From Collinsella sp. 4_8_47FAA (GTDB lineage: Bacteria; Actinomycetota; Coriobacteriia; Coriobacteriales; Coriobacteriaceae): DNA of 64,000 nt. The stretch's first letter is position 1; each line of letters starts with the position of its first letter. Shown piece after piece: positions 1 through 7,110 of the stretch. The translations under genes and the position numbers were made by a program. Below the pieces are notes generated by a model, which saw only the letters and a program-made list of their open reading frames with translations, ran no database searches and was not told the origin of the DNA. Where the stretch lies: positions 239,954 through 303,953 of the forward strand of contig NZ_KN214134.1 in NCBI RefSeq assembly GCF_000763055.1, given 5' to 3'.

Positions 1-588
1 GTAGCCGACCTTGCGCCTGAGCTCCATGTTGGTCATGCCGTCGTAGCCCGCCGAGACCCAGCGGTAGATGGTCGACGGCGACAGGTCCACCGGGCCGCCG
101 TTGCGCGCCGCCATCTGCTCGGGCGAGAGCCCCCGGCGCAGGCAGTCCCTTATCGCCTCCAGCCTGGCCGCCGCGGCGGGCTCGTCGGCGTCTATCCCGC
201 GCCTGGACGAGACGAGGACCGAGTCGGCGCACAGCTGCGCGGCCCGGGCCTCGTAGAAGACGTGGGGGCGGCGCTTGCAGCCGATCGCGCGGTACCGGCC
301 GCAGCCGTTGCAGCATCGCGGCCACGCGGCCAGGCGCGGGCAGGCCGCCGACAGGTCGGCGGAGGCGTCCACGCGCTCGCCGCGCCTGGGCTTCGGCGCC
401 GTCACGAACCTGTGCGACGCCACCTCGGCGCTCACCGTCGAGGGCGACCTGCCCAGCTCCCTCGCGATCTCCCTGCACGACGCCCCGCGCTCCAGCATCC
501 TCTGGACCGTGTCCCGCTCGTGCCTCGTGAGCCTTCCGTAGGCCCTCGGGACCGCCCTCGCGGAGCCCCTATTCTTCTTTCCGGACAT
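1..588 (-). CDS. IS30-family transposase, N-terminal part (runs off the window)
   Basis: Leftward reading frame open to the window edge, 196 codons visible, starting at ATG 588 behind a GGAGG-like site. Residues about 19-56 form a helix-turn-helix of the type that opens IS30 transposases (RLTRHERDTVQ, then REIARELGRSPSTVSAEV). A Cys-rich stretch (about 83-108) follows, then the family's second helical motif around 155-185 (GLSPEQMAARN, LSPSTIYRWV). The DDE catalytic core would lie left of position 1. IS30 enzymes move their element by a circular or joined-end intermediate and favour palindromic targets. The 40-bp palindrome at 640-679 and the cut gene at 701-763 mark this end of the element. 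Confidence 0.85.
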   Translation of the reverse strand, partial: MSGKKNRGSARAVPRAYGRLTRHERDTVQRMLERGASCREIARELGRSPSTVSAEVASHRFVTAPKPRRGERVDASADLSAACPRLAAWPRCCNGCGRYRAIGCKRRPHVFYEARAAQLCADSVLVSSRRGIDADEPAAAARLEAIRDCLRRGLSPEQMAARNGGPVDLSPSTIYRWVSAGYDGMTNMELRRKVGY

Positions 589-639
589 GCCGTCCTCCGA
601 TCTCCCGGGGCCGGCCGGTCCGGCCCTCAGGGTATCGGG

Positions 640-679
640 TTCCCACATTCATCCGCACATGTGCGGATGAATGTGGGAA
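640..679. repeat. Perfect 40-bp palindrome at the IS30-like element end
   Basis: Positions 640-659 and 660-679 are exact reverse complements with no loop, centred on CACATGTG. A related half-copy (TTCGGATGAAGTT) follows at 683-695. It lies 52 bp upstream of the transposase start and just inside the point where a DUF2958-like gene is broken. It could be part of the terminal inverted repeat or an operator for the transposase. Confidence 0.7.
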
Positions 680-700
680 GTGTTCGGATGAAGTTGATAA

Positions 701-763
701 TCAAGGCTGTGAGTAAAGGGGCGGGAGCTTCTTCTGTAGCTCTTTCGTGAGTAGCTTCTGCAT
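701..763 (-). pseudogene. 5' remnant of a DUF2958-like gene cut by the IS element
   Basis: After an AGGAG site and ATG at 763, a leftward frame reads 20 codons beginning MQKLLTKELQKKLPPLYSQ and then stops. This matches what I know of the N-terminus of DUF2958 proteins, small proteins of unknown function common on plasmids and other mobile elements (a typical start is LLTKE, then LPPLYSQ). Similarity ends after the YSQ codons, where element sequence begins. I infer insertional truncation at about 701-706. Too short for independent proof. Confidence 0.5.
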
Positions 764-789
764 GTTATGATCTCCTGTGTGTTGTCGTG

Positions 790-812
790 GGAGGCCCCTT
801 CTCGGGGCCTCC
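790..812. terminator. 9-bp hairpin downstream of the leftward early gene
   Basis: Arms 790-798 and 804-812 pair perfectly around a 5-nt loop, nine bases beyond the stop codon at 821. No T-run follows on the minus strand, so this is either a weak terminator or an RNA-stabilising hairpin. Confidence 0.4.
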
Positions 813-820
813 TGCTTGCC

Positions 821-1357
821 CTAGGCCGCCTGCTCTGCCGGTCTGATGGGGTTAACCTCGCCAATGTTCCAATCAATGACCTTGGCACTCTGCCATTTGC
901 CTTGATCGTCCATGTAGTAGAAGCCATGCTTCCCGAAGTACTTCCTGACCTTTAAGGCCCCTGACTCGATGCCATCGGCTATGACCTGCTTTCGCAGATC
1001 CTTCACCATGTAAATAATGGCCTCCTCGTCGCTGTTGGCCTTGAATGCCTCGGTGATCTGGGCCAGATAGTTGTCGCAAGCCCTCATGATCTCCACCGGC
1101 TCGTAATCTGCCCTGGGGATCTCCTGTATTGGCCTGTGCTTCGTGGCCTCCACTGTGTACCTGCCAAGGTCTGGGTAGGCCATGTACTCGTTGACAAGCT
1201 TCAGGGCTGTTGCAAGCTCTAGGCCATCCTTTCGGCCCTGGGGGCCTTTCCTGAAGTAGCCTCGTGCTCTCATGCCCTCTACAATGGCCAAGATCGTGTG
1301 GTTGCTTACCAGCTGACCACCTACCATCAGATCCAAGCTCTCTTGCTTCCCTGCCAT
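821..1357 (-). CDS. Hypothetical phage or mobile-element protein, 178 aa
   Basis: Leftward gene starting at ATG 1357. This start is chosen because GAGAGG sits about 8 nt upstream; a longer frame to 1444 has no ribosome site. The protein is soluble and mixed-charge, with no signal peptide or membrane segment. The N-terminal half (LMVGGQLVSNHTILAIVEGM) looks helical, and an aromatic, basic patch near the C-terminus reads YFGKHGFYYMDDQGKW. I do not recognise the family. It is divergent from the HTH gene at 1580 across a region with three operator-like dyads, so it probably belongs to the leftward early operon, followed by the broken DUF2958-like gene. Codon use is less GC-rich than in the late phage genes. 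Confidence 0.7.
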   Translation of the reverse strand: MAGKQESLDLMVGGQLVSNHTILAIVEGMRARGYFRKGPQGRKDGLELATALKLVNEYMAYPDLGRYTVEATKHRPIQEIPRADYEPVEIMRACDNYLAQITEAFKANSDEEAIIYMVKDLRKQVIADGIESGALKVRKYFGKHGFYYMDDQGKWQSAKVIDWNIGEVNPIRPAEQAA

Positions 1358-1438
1358 GCTGCATCCTCTCTTCGGTTTTATAGGTGCCTGTCGGCTTCCT
1401 GGTGGCCTCTGTGGCCCCTGCTGACAGTTGATAGTATT

Positions 1439-1537
1439 GCACAATAGTTACTGTGCATAAGTGAGAATTGCACAATAGCTACTGGGCCACACAATATGCA
1501 CACAATAATAAATGTGCTAGCACTTTAGCTACTGTGC
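1439..1537. promoter_or_regulatory. Three 18-bp dyad operators in the divergent early region
   Basis: Near-identical imperfect palindromes lie at 1439-1456, 1470-1487 and 1520-1537. The shared pattern is GCAC, 2 nt, TAGCTA (TAGTTA in the first), 2 nt, GTGC (GGGC in the second). They sit between the leftward gene (start 1357) and the rightward HTH gene (start 1580), as expected for a phage switch. The third abuts a TATAAT box, so its occupant would block rightward transcription. The protein at 1580-1846 is the obvious candidate binder, by inference. Confidence 0.65.
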
Positions 1538-1543
1538 TATAAT
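1538..1543 (+). promoter_or_regulatory. Candidate -10 box of the rightward early promoter
   Basis: A perfect TATAAT directly follows the third operator, 37 bp before the start of the HTH gene. No good -35 box is visible about 17 bp upstream, which suits a regulated promoter. The predicted transcript start is near 1550. Confidence 0.45.
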
Positions 1544-1579
1544 CATGTGCAATAGTGATCAGATCTGAAGGGAGGGTGA

Positions 1580-1846
1580 ATGACACCAACAGAGGCGCTT
1601 AGGGAAATGCTCGACCGCTCGGGCATGAGCATGTACGCGCTTTCCAAGGCGATGGGCAAGAGCCGCAACTACATCGGGAACACGCTCAAGCAAGGTTCCG
1701 ACCTCGGAGCGTCCGGCCTGGCCGAGATGGCTTCTCACATGGGCTTTAAGCTCGTGCTCGACGGCTCGGGAGAGCCGATAGAGATAACCGAGAGGAGTGA
1801 CGATGCCGACGATAATCAAGGGCCAGCCAACAAGCGCCGAGGTTAG
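1580..1846 (+). CDS. Small HTH (Cro/C1-type) DNA-binding protein, 88 aa
   Basis: ATG 1580 follows a GGGAGG site. Residues about 12-45 form a helix-turn-helix (YALSKAMGKSRNYIGNTL) of the XRE/Cro-C1 kind, and a short C-terminal region follows with no peptidase or oligomerisation domain. At 88 residues it is Cro-sized. It directly follows the operator cluster, so it probably regulates its own and the divergent promoter. Its 3' end overlaps the next gene by 44 bp, implying coupled expression. The protein family is clear; whether it is repressor, Cro or activator is not. Confidence 0.75.
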   Translation: MTPTEALREMLDRSGMSMYALSKAMGKSRNYIGNTLKQGSDLGASGLAEMASHMGFKLVLDGSGEPIEITERSDDADDNQGPANKRRG

Positions 1847-2513
1847 GCGCAAGCTCAAGGAGGAGGGACGGCCCGTCGTGCTGTCCTGCTCGCTTGGCAA
1901 GGACTCGCTGGCAGCGTGGATCGCGCTTGAGGACGAGGGTATCGAGGTAGTGCCCATCTACTACTGGTCCATCCCAGGCCTTCCGATGGTCGAGCACAAC
2001 GTGAAGACGATCGAGGGCGTTTTCGGCGTGAAGATCCACCAGTACCCGCATCCCAGGTGGTCGAGGACGCTCAACAACTGCGTGTTCCAAAGCCCCGAGC
2101 ATTGCGACGTGATCGAAGCGGCGAACATGCCCGTGTTCGGCTACGACGACATGCGCCCGTTCATCCTGGAAGACCTCGGGCTTCCAGAGGACACGTGGTT
2201 CTGCGATGGCGTTCGCGCCTGCGACAACCCCTACCGCCGCGCGAGCCTCACCAAGCACGGCCTCATGAAGCTCACCACGCGCAAGGCGTCGGTGGTTGCC
2301 GACTGGACGAAATCTGAAGTGATGGCGGCGATCGATAGGCGCGGAATCGGCCTGCCGCCTGATTACGAGTTGTTCGGGCGAAGCTTCGACGGATTGGACA
2401 TGCGATTCATGAAGCCGCTGCGCGAGAAGCGCCCGAAGGACTTCGAGGTGGTCAAGCAGTGGTACCCGTTCATCGAGGCCGACGAGAAGAGGTGGGCGCA
2501 CTATGGGCTTTAA
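1803..2513 (+). CDS. Phage PAPS-reductase/PP-loop ATPase family protein
   Basis: A 236-residue protein starting at ATG 1803, seven bases after GAGAGG; a GTG at 1797 is possible but sits on the ribosome site. Residues 27-36 (LSCSLGKDSL) are the PP-loop that binds ATP-type substrates in phosphoadenosine phosphosulfate reductases and DndC-like enzymes. The body keeps the Rossmann-like pattern and ends with a helical region. Such proteins are frequent in phages; proposed roles are sulfur metabolism or nucleic-acid thiolation, but the substrate is unknown here. It overlaps the next gene by 11 bp, so the two probably act together. Confidence 0.8.
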   Translation: MPTIIKGQPTSAEVRRKLKEEGRPVVLSCSLGKDSLAAWIALEDEGIEVVPIYYWSIPGLPMVEHNVKTIEGVFGVKIHQYPHPRWSRTLNNCVFQSPEHCDVIEAANMPVFGYDDMRPFILEDLGLPEDTWFCDGVRACDNPYRRASLTKHGLMKLTTRKASVVADWTKSEVMAAIDRRGIGLPPDYELFGRSFDGLDMRFMKPLREKRPKDFEVVKQWYPFIEADEKRWAHYGL

Positions 2514-3081
2514 GTTCGAGAAGCCGCAGAAGGCGAAGGCCGAGAAGAAGGCCGTTGAGGCAGCGCAGCTCACCGATCACCAGAAGGAGTACCGAGACCG
2601 CGAGAAGCGCGAGGAGAAGCGCTTCCAGATGGCCGTCGATTCCGGCTTCTGGATCTGCTTCTGCTTCCATGACCAGGCCGATAGGGACAAGTTCGCCGAC
2701 CTGGTAAAGGCCGACGAGGACGGCTGGACTTACGGCGACGTCATCCGCCCCGTGTTCACCGAGCGAATCGGCTTGCAGAATAAGCGGCAGTTCAAGCCCA
2801 AGGAGCAGAAGGGCACACCCGTGCCGAACCCGCTTGCCGGGATCGAGCCCACGGGTGACCTCGAAGCCGACAGCTTCGCCGAGGCGAACGCAATCCTCAA
2901 GGCATTCCAGGCGATTGAGGTGAAGCCCTACTACGAGAACGTTTGGAGCAGCGTCTACCACGTTGTGTGCGTGTTCCGCGATTCAGACGACCTTGAAAGC
3001 TTCATCAGGGAGTACGCGCTTGCCAAGTACGGCGACCTGTACATGGACGGCTCGAAGATCCTTGGGGCCATGGGCGAATAG
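2503..3081 (+). CDS. Hypothetical protein paired with the PAPS-reductase-like gene
   Basis: A 192-residue protein whose ATG lies inside the 3' end of the preceding gene (11-bp overlap). The first 50 residues are Lys/Glu-rich and probably coiled coil. A compact domain follows with motifs FWICFCFHDQADRDKFADL (about 49-67) and YHVVCVFRDSDDLESFI near the C-terminus, which look like two copies of one beta-alpha fold. I do not recognise it. Tight coupling suggests a partner or substrate-presenting subunit of the PP-loop enzyme. A terminator follows at 3109. Confidence 0.7.
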   Translation: MGFKFEKPQKAKAEKKAVEAAQLTDHQKEYRDREKREEKRFQMAVDSGFWICFCFHDQADRDKFADLVKADEDGWTYGDVIRPVFTERIGLQNKRQFKPKEQKGTPVPNPLAGIEPTGDLEADSFAEANAILKAFQAIEVKPYYENVWSSVYHVVCVFRDSDDLESFIREYALAKYGDLYMDGSKILGAMGE

Positions 3082-3108
3082 GCCAATCTCACGCGCATAG
3101 GAGAATCT

Positions 3109-3134
3109 AAGGCGACCTACGGGTCGCCTTTTTT
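3109..3134 (+). terminator. Rho-independent terminator after the early operon
   Basis: A 9-bp perfect stem (3109-3117 with 3122-3130), a 4-nt loop and a run of six T ending the hairpin. It separates the PAPS-reductase pair from the packaging genes. Confidence 0.85.
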
Positions 3135-3160
3135 GTTCCCGAAAACGAGAGGAGGCAGGC

Positions 3161-3262
3161 ATGTTCGGTCGCATCCGTGCCGCAGCAGGCAACATCGCCA
3201 ACCGAGTCCGCTCTGCGTTCAGCCGCAGCCGTGGCAGCTCTTCTGGCCGCTCCTCCTACTAG
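3161..3262 (+). CDS. 33-residue basic Arg/Ser-rich peptide
   Basis: An ATG at 3161 with a strong ribosome site (GAGAGGAGG) opens a 34-codon frame. The peptide starts MFGRIRAAAGNIANRVRSAF, an amphipathic basic helix, and ends in an Arg/Ser/Gly tail with seven Arg overall. It lies between a terminator and the terminase genes. The good ribosome site and helix argue for a real product; function unknown (nucleic-acid or membrane binding are both compatible). Confidence 0.55.
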   Translation: MFGRIRAAAGNIANRVRSAFSRSRGSSSGRSSY

Positions 3263-3337
3263 AGGGGGCACCCGGGCGCAGCGCTAGCCGTTGCGCCCTT
3301 TCCATCTGAAAACGACAACCGATAGAGAGGAGCTGAA

Positions 3338-3577
3338 ATGGCCGCGAAGAAGGACAAGCCGACGCTGCCCGAAGACACAGACTGGCCCAAGGAGACCGTC
3401 GAGTGGTTCGAGGCGTGGCGCTCAAACCGTTGCAGCGACCATTGGGACGACCGCCAGCGGCAGTACGTCATGGACACGGCCATCGTCCACGCCCTCGTCT
3501 ACGGCTCCAACGACTTCGGGGCGCTGGCCGAGCTTCACAAGCGCCTGGCCTTCATGGGCCTCACGTTCGAGGACTGA
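3338..3577 (+). CDS. Small phage protein upstream of terminase, 79 aa
   Basis: ATG 3338 follows GAGAGGAG. The Trp-rich sequence (DTDWPKETVEWFEAWRS, then DHWDDRQRQYVMDTAIVHAL) resembles the short proteins that precede terminase in actinobacterial phages and that are sometimes called small-terminase-like. It is all-helical by appearance and has no membrane segment. Five bases separate it from the next gene. The role in packaging is inferred from position. Confidence 0.6.
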   Translation: MAAKKDKPTLPEDTDWPKETVEWFEAWRSNRCSDHWDDRQRQYVMDTAIVHALVYGSNDFGALAELHKRLAFMGLTFED

Positions 3578-3582
3578 TCGCC

Positions 3583-3996
3583 GTGAACGACCAGAACCTC
3601 ATCAAGCCCAAGAGGGATCAGACCGCAGAGCAGCGCAAGGCCGCAGCATCGAAGGCCGGCAAGGCGGCTGCGAAGAAGCGCCGCGAGAAGAAGCAGATGC
3701 AGGAGATAGCCAAGATCGTGCTGCACATGCCGTTCGAGGGAACGGACGCGCAGCTGGATGACTTGGAGGGCCTGAGCTTCGAGGACTACCCCGACCGCAA
3801 GCTCACGGTTTCCGAGATCTCGATCCTCAAGGTCGCCAAGAAGGCGATGCGCGGCGATATAGCTGCCATCCAGTTCCTGCGCGACACCGCAGGCGAGAAG
3901 CCCGTGGAGCAAATCGAGGTATCCGCCGACATCGGGGCCGCTTGCGACGAGATCGGCAAGCTCATCGAGGCGAAGCGCAATGCCGACAAGGGCTGA
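3583..3996 (+). CDS. Probable terminase small subunit (KGG-like N-terminus), 137 aa
   Basis: Starts at GTG 3583 with GAGG about 10 nt upstream, right after the previous stop. The basic N-terminus (TAEQRKAAASKAGKAAAKKRREKK) is the Lys/Arg-rich segment typical of DUF5681-like terminase-associated proteins, followed by helices (LTVSEISILKVAKKAMRGD) suited to DNA binding and oligomerisation. Its last 17 bases overlap the large subunit. Small subunits recognise the packaging site. The assignment rests mainly on order and general character. Confidence 0.6.
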   Translation: MNDQNLIKPKRDQTAEQRKAAASKAGKAAAKKRREKKQMQEIAKIVLHMPFEGTDAQLDDLEGLSFEDYPDRKLTVSEISILKVAKKAMRGDIAAIQFLRDTAGEKPVEQIEVSADIGAACDEIGKLIEAKRNADKG

Positions 3997-5257
3997 CCTT
4001 ATCGACCTGGTGTACGACTGCCCCGTTGACATCGCCGTGCGCCTCGGATTCGACAAGCTGACGTCTTTGCACAACGAGTGGATCAAGGACATGGTTTTCG
4101 GTACCGACGACGAAACGATCCAGGCGCACCGTGGCAGCTTCAAGACCACGTGCCTAGGCATCTCGTTCGCGTTTATCATCGTGCTGTTCCCCGGCCTGCG
4201 ATCCATGTTCCTGCGCAAGACGGACGACGACGTGGCGGAGGTCATGGCGGCCACGGCAAACGTGCTGCAAACCGACTACTTCCGCGGCATCGTGCGCATG
4301 CTCTACGGCGTGGAGCTTGAGCTTACGAGGGCCACGCAGTCGTCCGTATCCACCAACCTCAAGCAGGGCGTGTCTGGCGCTCCGCAGCTGCTAGGCCTGG
4401 GATGCGGAGGGTCACTGACCGGCAAGCACGCAGACCGCGTGTTCACAGACGACATCGTGAACGTGAAGGATCGCGTGTCGGCGGCGGAGCGCGAGCGCAT
4501 CAAGCTGATCTACCAGGAGTTGCAGAACATCCGAAACCGTGGCGGGCGCATCTTCAGCACGGGCACGCCGTGGCACAAGGACGACGCGTTCCAGCTGATG
4601 CCGAACATCCGCCGCTGGGACTGCTGGCAGACGGGCCTCATGAGCCGCGAGGAGATCGAGCAGGTGCGGGCCAGCATGTCGCCGTCCCTGTTCGCGGCGA
4701 ACTACGAGCTGAAGCACATCGCCGACGAGGACGCCATGTTCACCAACGCCAAGTTCTTCAAGGAGCCTGAGCTTCTGCGAGACGGCATAGGCCACATCGA
4801 CGCGAGCTACGGGGGCGCGGACTTCACGGCCTTCACGGCCATATGCAACAGGGGCGGCATCTGGTACTGCCTCATCCGCATGTGGCACAAGCACGTGGAC
4901 GACTGCCTGGACGAGATCATCGGGATTTGCAAGGCGCTGCGCATCGGCTCGATCCACTGCGAGATGAACGCCGACAAGGGGTACCTGCGCAAGGGCATCC
5001 TAAAGCGCGGCAGGCCGTGCGTGGGATACCAGGAGAAGGAGAACAAGTACCTGAAGATCAGCACGCACCTTCGCAGCGAGTGGGCGAACGTGCGGTTCCT
5101 TGACTGCGACGAGTACCCGCTTGACGCAGAGGCGCTGAACCAGGTGCTCGACTACAACGAGAACGCCGCGCACGACGACATGCCCGACTCCCTGGCGTCC
5201 GCGATCAGGCAATGGGAGAACCGACCCGGCATAAAGACCTTCAAGGGAGGTATCTGA
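3980..5257 (+). CDS. Terminase large subunit
   Basis: A 425-residue packaging motor ATPase/nuclease. The N-terminal ATPase has a Walker A-like loop (AHRGSFKTT, about residues 49-57), a Walker B (RVFTDDIV) and a coupling motif (STGTPWHKDD). The C-terminal RNase H-like nuclease begins with an Asp-bearing strand (HIDASYGGADFTA, about 273-285) and includes later acidic positions near HDDMPDSLASAI. The length is slightly short but complete. It overlaps the small subunit and is one base from the portal gene, the classic order. Confidence 0.92.
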   Translation: MPTRADLIDLVYDCPVDIAVRLGFDKLTSLHNEWIKDMVFGTDDETIQAHRGSFKTTCLGISFAFIIVLFPGLRSMFLRKTDDDVAEVMAATANVLQTDYFRGIVRMLYGVELELTRATQSSVSTNLKQGVSGAPQLLGLGCGGSLTGKHADRVFTDDIVNVKDRVSAAERERIKLIYQELQNIRNRGGRIFSTGTPWHKDDAFQLMPNIRRWDCWQTGLMSREEIEQVRASMSPSLFAANYELKHIADEDAMFTNAKFFKEPELLRDGIGHIDASYGGADFTAFTAICNRGGIWYCLIRMWHKHVDDCLDEIIGICKALRIGSIHCEMNADKGYLRKGILKRGRPCVGYQEKENKYLKISTHLRSEWANVRFLDCDEYPLDAEALNQVLDYNENAAHDDMPDSLASAIRQWENRPGIKTFKGGI

Positions 5258-5258
5258 T

Positions 5259-6698
5259 TTGAGCCACGAGTTCCATTCCTTCTACTACGACCAGATGCAG
5301 CGAGAGCCGTCCACCGACGACTTCCGCCTGCCCGCTGGAACCGAGATGACCGAGGAGCTGCTTCAGCGCCTGGTTGACGAGTTCGAGCAAGACCACAAGC
5401 CGCGCTACGAGTACCTGGACAAGGTGTACGACACGCACTACGCGATCTTCGACCGATCATGGCGCAAGAAGCCCGGCTACAAGCCGAACAACCGCCTGTC
5501 TGCCGACTTCTGCTACACCATCACGGACACGTTCGAGGGCTACTACATCGGCGTGCCCATGACGCTTTCGGTCAAGGGCGAGGACGACGGGCGCAAGAAG
5601 GCCGTGGAGGCGTTCATCGCCGACTATACGGCGAGAAACTTCCAGGAGGACGTGGACGCTGAATTGTCGGAGATGGCGTCGAAGTTCGGCCATGCCTACG
5701 AGATGCTGTACCAAGACGACGAGGGCTTGCCGCGATCCATCGCGGTGTCTCCGCTCACTTCGTTCATGGTCTACGACGATTCCGTGCTGAAGCGCCCCAT
5801 GTTCTTCGTCCGCTGGTTCTACGGCGACGACGGCGCTATCAAGGGCAGCTATTCCGATGCCCATGAGGTAGTGCCGTTCAGGCGCGGCGATGCCGGCTTG
5901 GAGTTCGGCGAGGCCGAGAGCCACAGCTTCGGCAGTGTGCCCGCCGTCGACTTCCGTCAGAACACCAAGGGGCGCGGCCTCTACGAGGGCGTGCTTTCCA
6001 TGGTCGAGCAGTACAACGCCGTGCTTTCCGAGAAGGCGAACGACGTGGAGTACTTCAGCGACTGCTACCTCGTGGTCAAGGGCAAAGAGCTTACCGATGA
6101 CGAGCTGGTGAACATCCGCGAGAACAAGGTGATCAACCTCTTCGGCGAGTCCTTGGAGGGCCTTGACGTGGTGTTCCTGGCGAAGCCCAACGCCGACTCC
6201 GTGCAGGAGAACCTTATCAACCGCCTTGAGCAGCTGATCTTCAAGATGGCGATGGTGCCCGACATCACTTCCGACAGCTTCGTCACCGCCTCTGGCATAG
6301 CGCTCAAGATGCGCATGATGCCCATGAGCAACCTCGCCCGCAAGAAAGACCGCAAGTTCAAGCGCGGCGTGCAGGAGCGCCTGAAGCTCCTAGCCGCCTA
6401 TCCGTTGAGCCAGGGCTTCAGCGGCGACGATTGGCAGATGGTCGATGTGACCATGCACCGCAATATGCCCGACGACTTGCAGAGCGAGGCATCGGTTGCT
6501 GGGCAGCTCTCGGGCATCGTGTCCGAGGAAACGCAGCTTTCCGTGCTCTCCTGTGTGAGCGATCCCAAAGCCGAGATGCAGCGCAAGCGAGACGAGCAGG
6601 AGGAGAAGGCCAACGCGGTAAGCGATGGCTATCCAACCAACCGAACGATCGAGACCAACCAAGAGGAAGGAACCAACGATGAAGGTAGCGACCTATAG
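5259..6698 (+). CDS. Portal protein (SPP1 gp6-like)
   Basis: A 479-residue protein starting at TTG 5259, set by the GGGAGG site about 10 nt upstream and the preceding stop. It has the length and order of SPP1-type portals: an N-terminal clip/wing region (YKPNNRLSADFCYTITDTFEGY), a central KGKELTDDELVN segment and a C-terminal crown rich in Glu and Asn. Twelve copies form the DNA gate at the capsid vertex and dock terminase and connectors. The 3' end overlaps the next gene by 20 bp. Confidence 0.88.
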   Translation: MSHEFHSFYYDQMQREPSTDDFRLPAGTEMTEELLQRLVDEFEQDHKPRYEYLDKVYDTHYAIFDRSWRKKPGYKPNNRLSADFCYTITDTFEGYYIGVPMTLSVKGEDDGRKKAVEAFIADYTARNFQEDVDAELSEMASKFGHAYEMLYQDDEGLPRSIAVSPLTSFMVYDDSVLKRPMFFVRWFYGDDGAIKGSYSDAHEVVPFRRGDAGLEFGEAESHSFGSVPAVDFRQNTKGRGLYEGVLSMVEQYNAVLSEKANDVEYFSDCYLVVKGKELTDDELVNIRENKVINLFGESLEGLDVVFLAKPNADSVQENLINRLEQLIFKMAMVPDITSDSFVTASGIALKMRMMPMSNLARKKDRKFKRGVQERLKLLAAYPLSQGFSGDDWQMVDVTMHRNMPDDLQSEASVAGQLSGIVSEETQLSVLSCVSDPKAEMQRKRDEQEEKANAVSDGYPTNRTIETNQEEGTNDEGSDL

Positions 6699-7110
6699 CC
6701 GAGGCAAGCAGCTTGCCATCCGCGAGGAGCCGGGCGGCGAGATCATCGGCACCATGGGAAACATGTCGGCGGCGCGGGTGGAGTCCGTCGCCGACGGCTG
6801 GGTCGAGCTGACGATGGGCGGATACGTGCGCGAAGACCTCGTGAGCATCTACGGCCTAGTCGATATGACAACCTACAGCATCAAGCAGCCCGAGACAGTG
6901 CCAAAGGAACCGCAGCAGGAAATGGATGCCGTCACGCCTGCCGAGCAGCCAGGCGAAATCGAAGCCAAGGAGCAGCCGGCAGAGGACAGCGGCGAGCTTG
7001 GCAGCATGAAGCTCAACGACCTGCGCGAGCTTGCCCGCAACAGCGGCGTGAAGATCCCGAAGAACGCCACCAAGGACAAGATCATCGAGCTGTTGCTTTC
7101 CAATGAGTAA
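6679..7110 (+). CDS. Phage head-region protein with SH3-like and SAP/Rho-N-like domains
   Basis: A 143-residue protein; ATG 6679 is chosen for the GAGGAAGG site upstream. Residues 1-60 look like a bacterial SH3 fold (REEPGGEIIGTMGN, VADGWVELTMGGYV). A Glu/Pro-rich linker follows (about 70-105). Residues 108-143 (KLNDLRELARNSGVKIPKN, then KDKIIELLL) match the helix-extended-helix of SAP/Rho-N domains, which bind nucleic acid. It lies between portal and head morphogenesis protein, so a head-assembly or DNA-contact role is inferred. Confidence 0.65.
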   Translation: MKVATYSRGKQLAIREEPGGEIIGTMGNMSAARVESVADGWVELTMGGYVREDLVSIYGLVDMTTYSIKQPETVPKEPQQEMDAVTPAEQPGEIEAKEQPAEDSGELGSMKLNDLRELARNSGVKIPKNATKDKIIELLLSNE

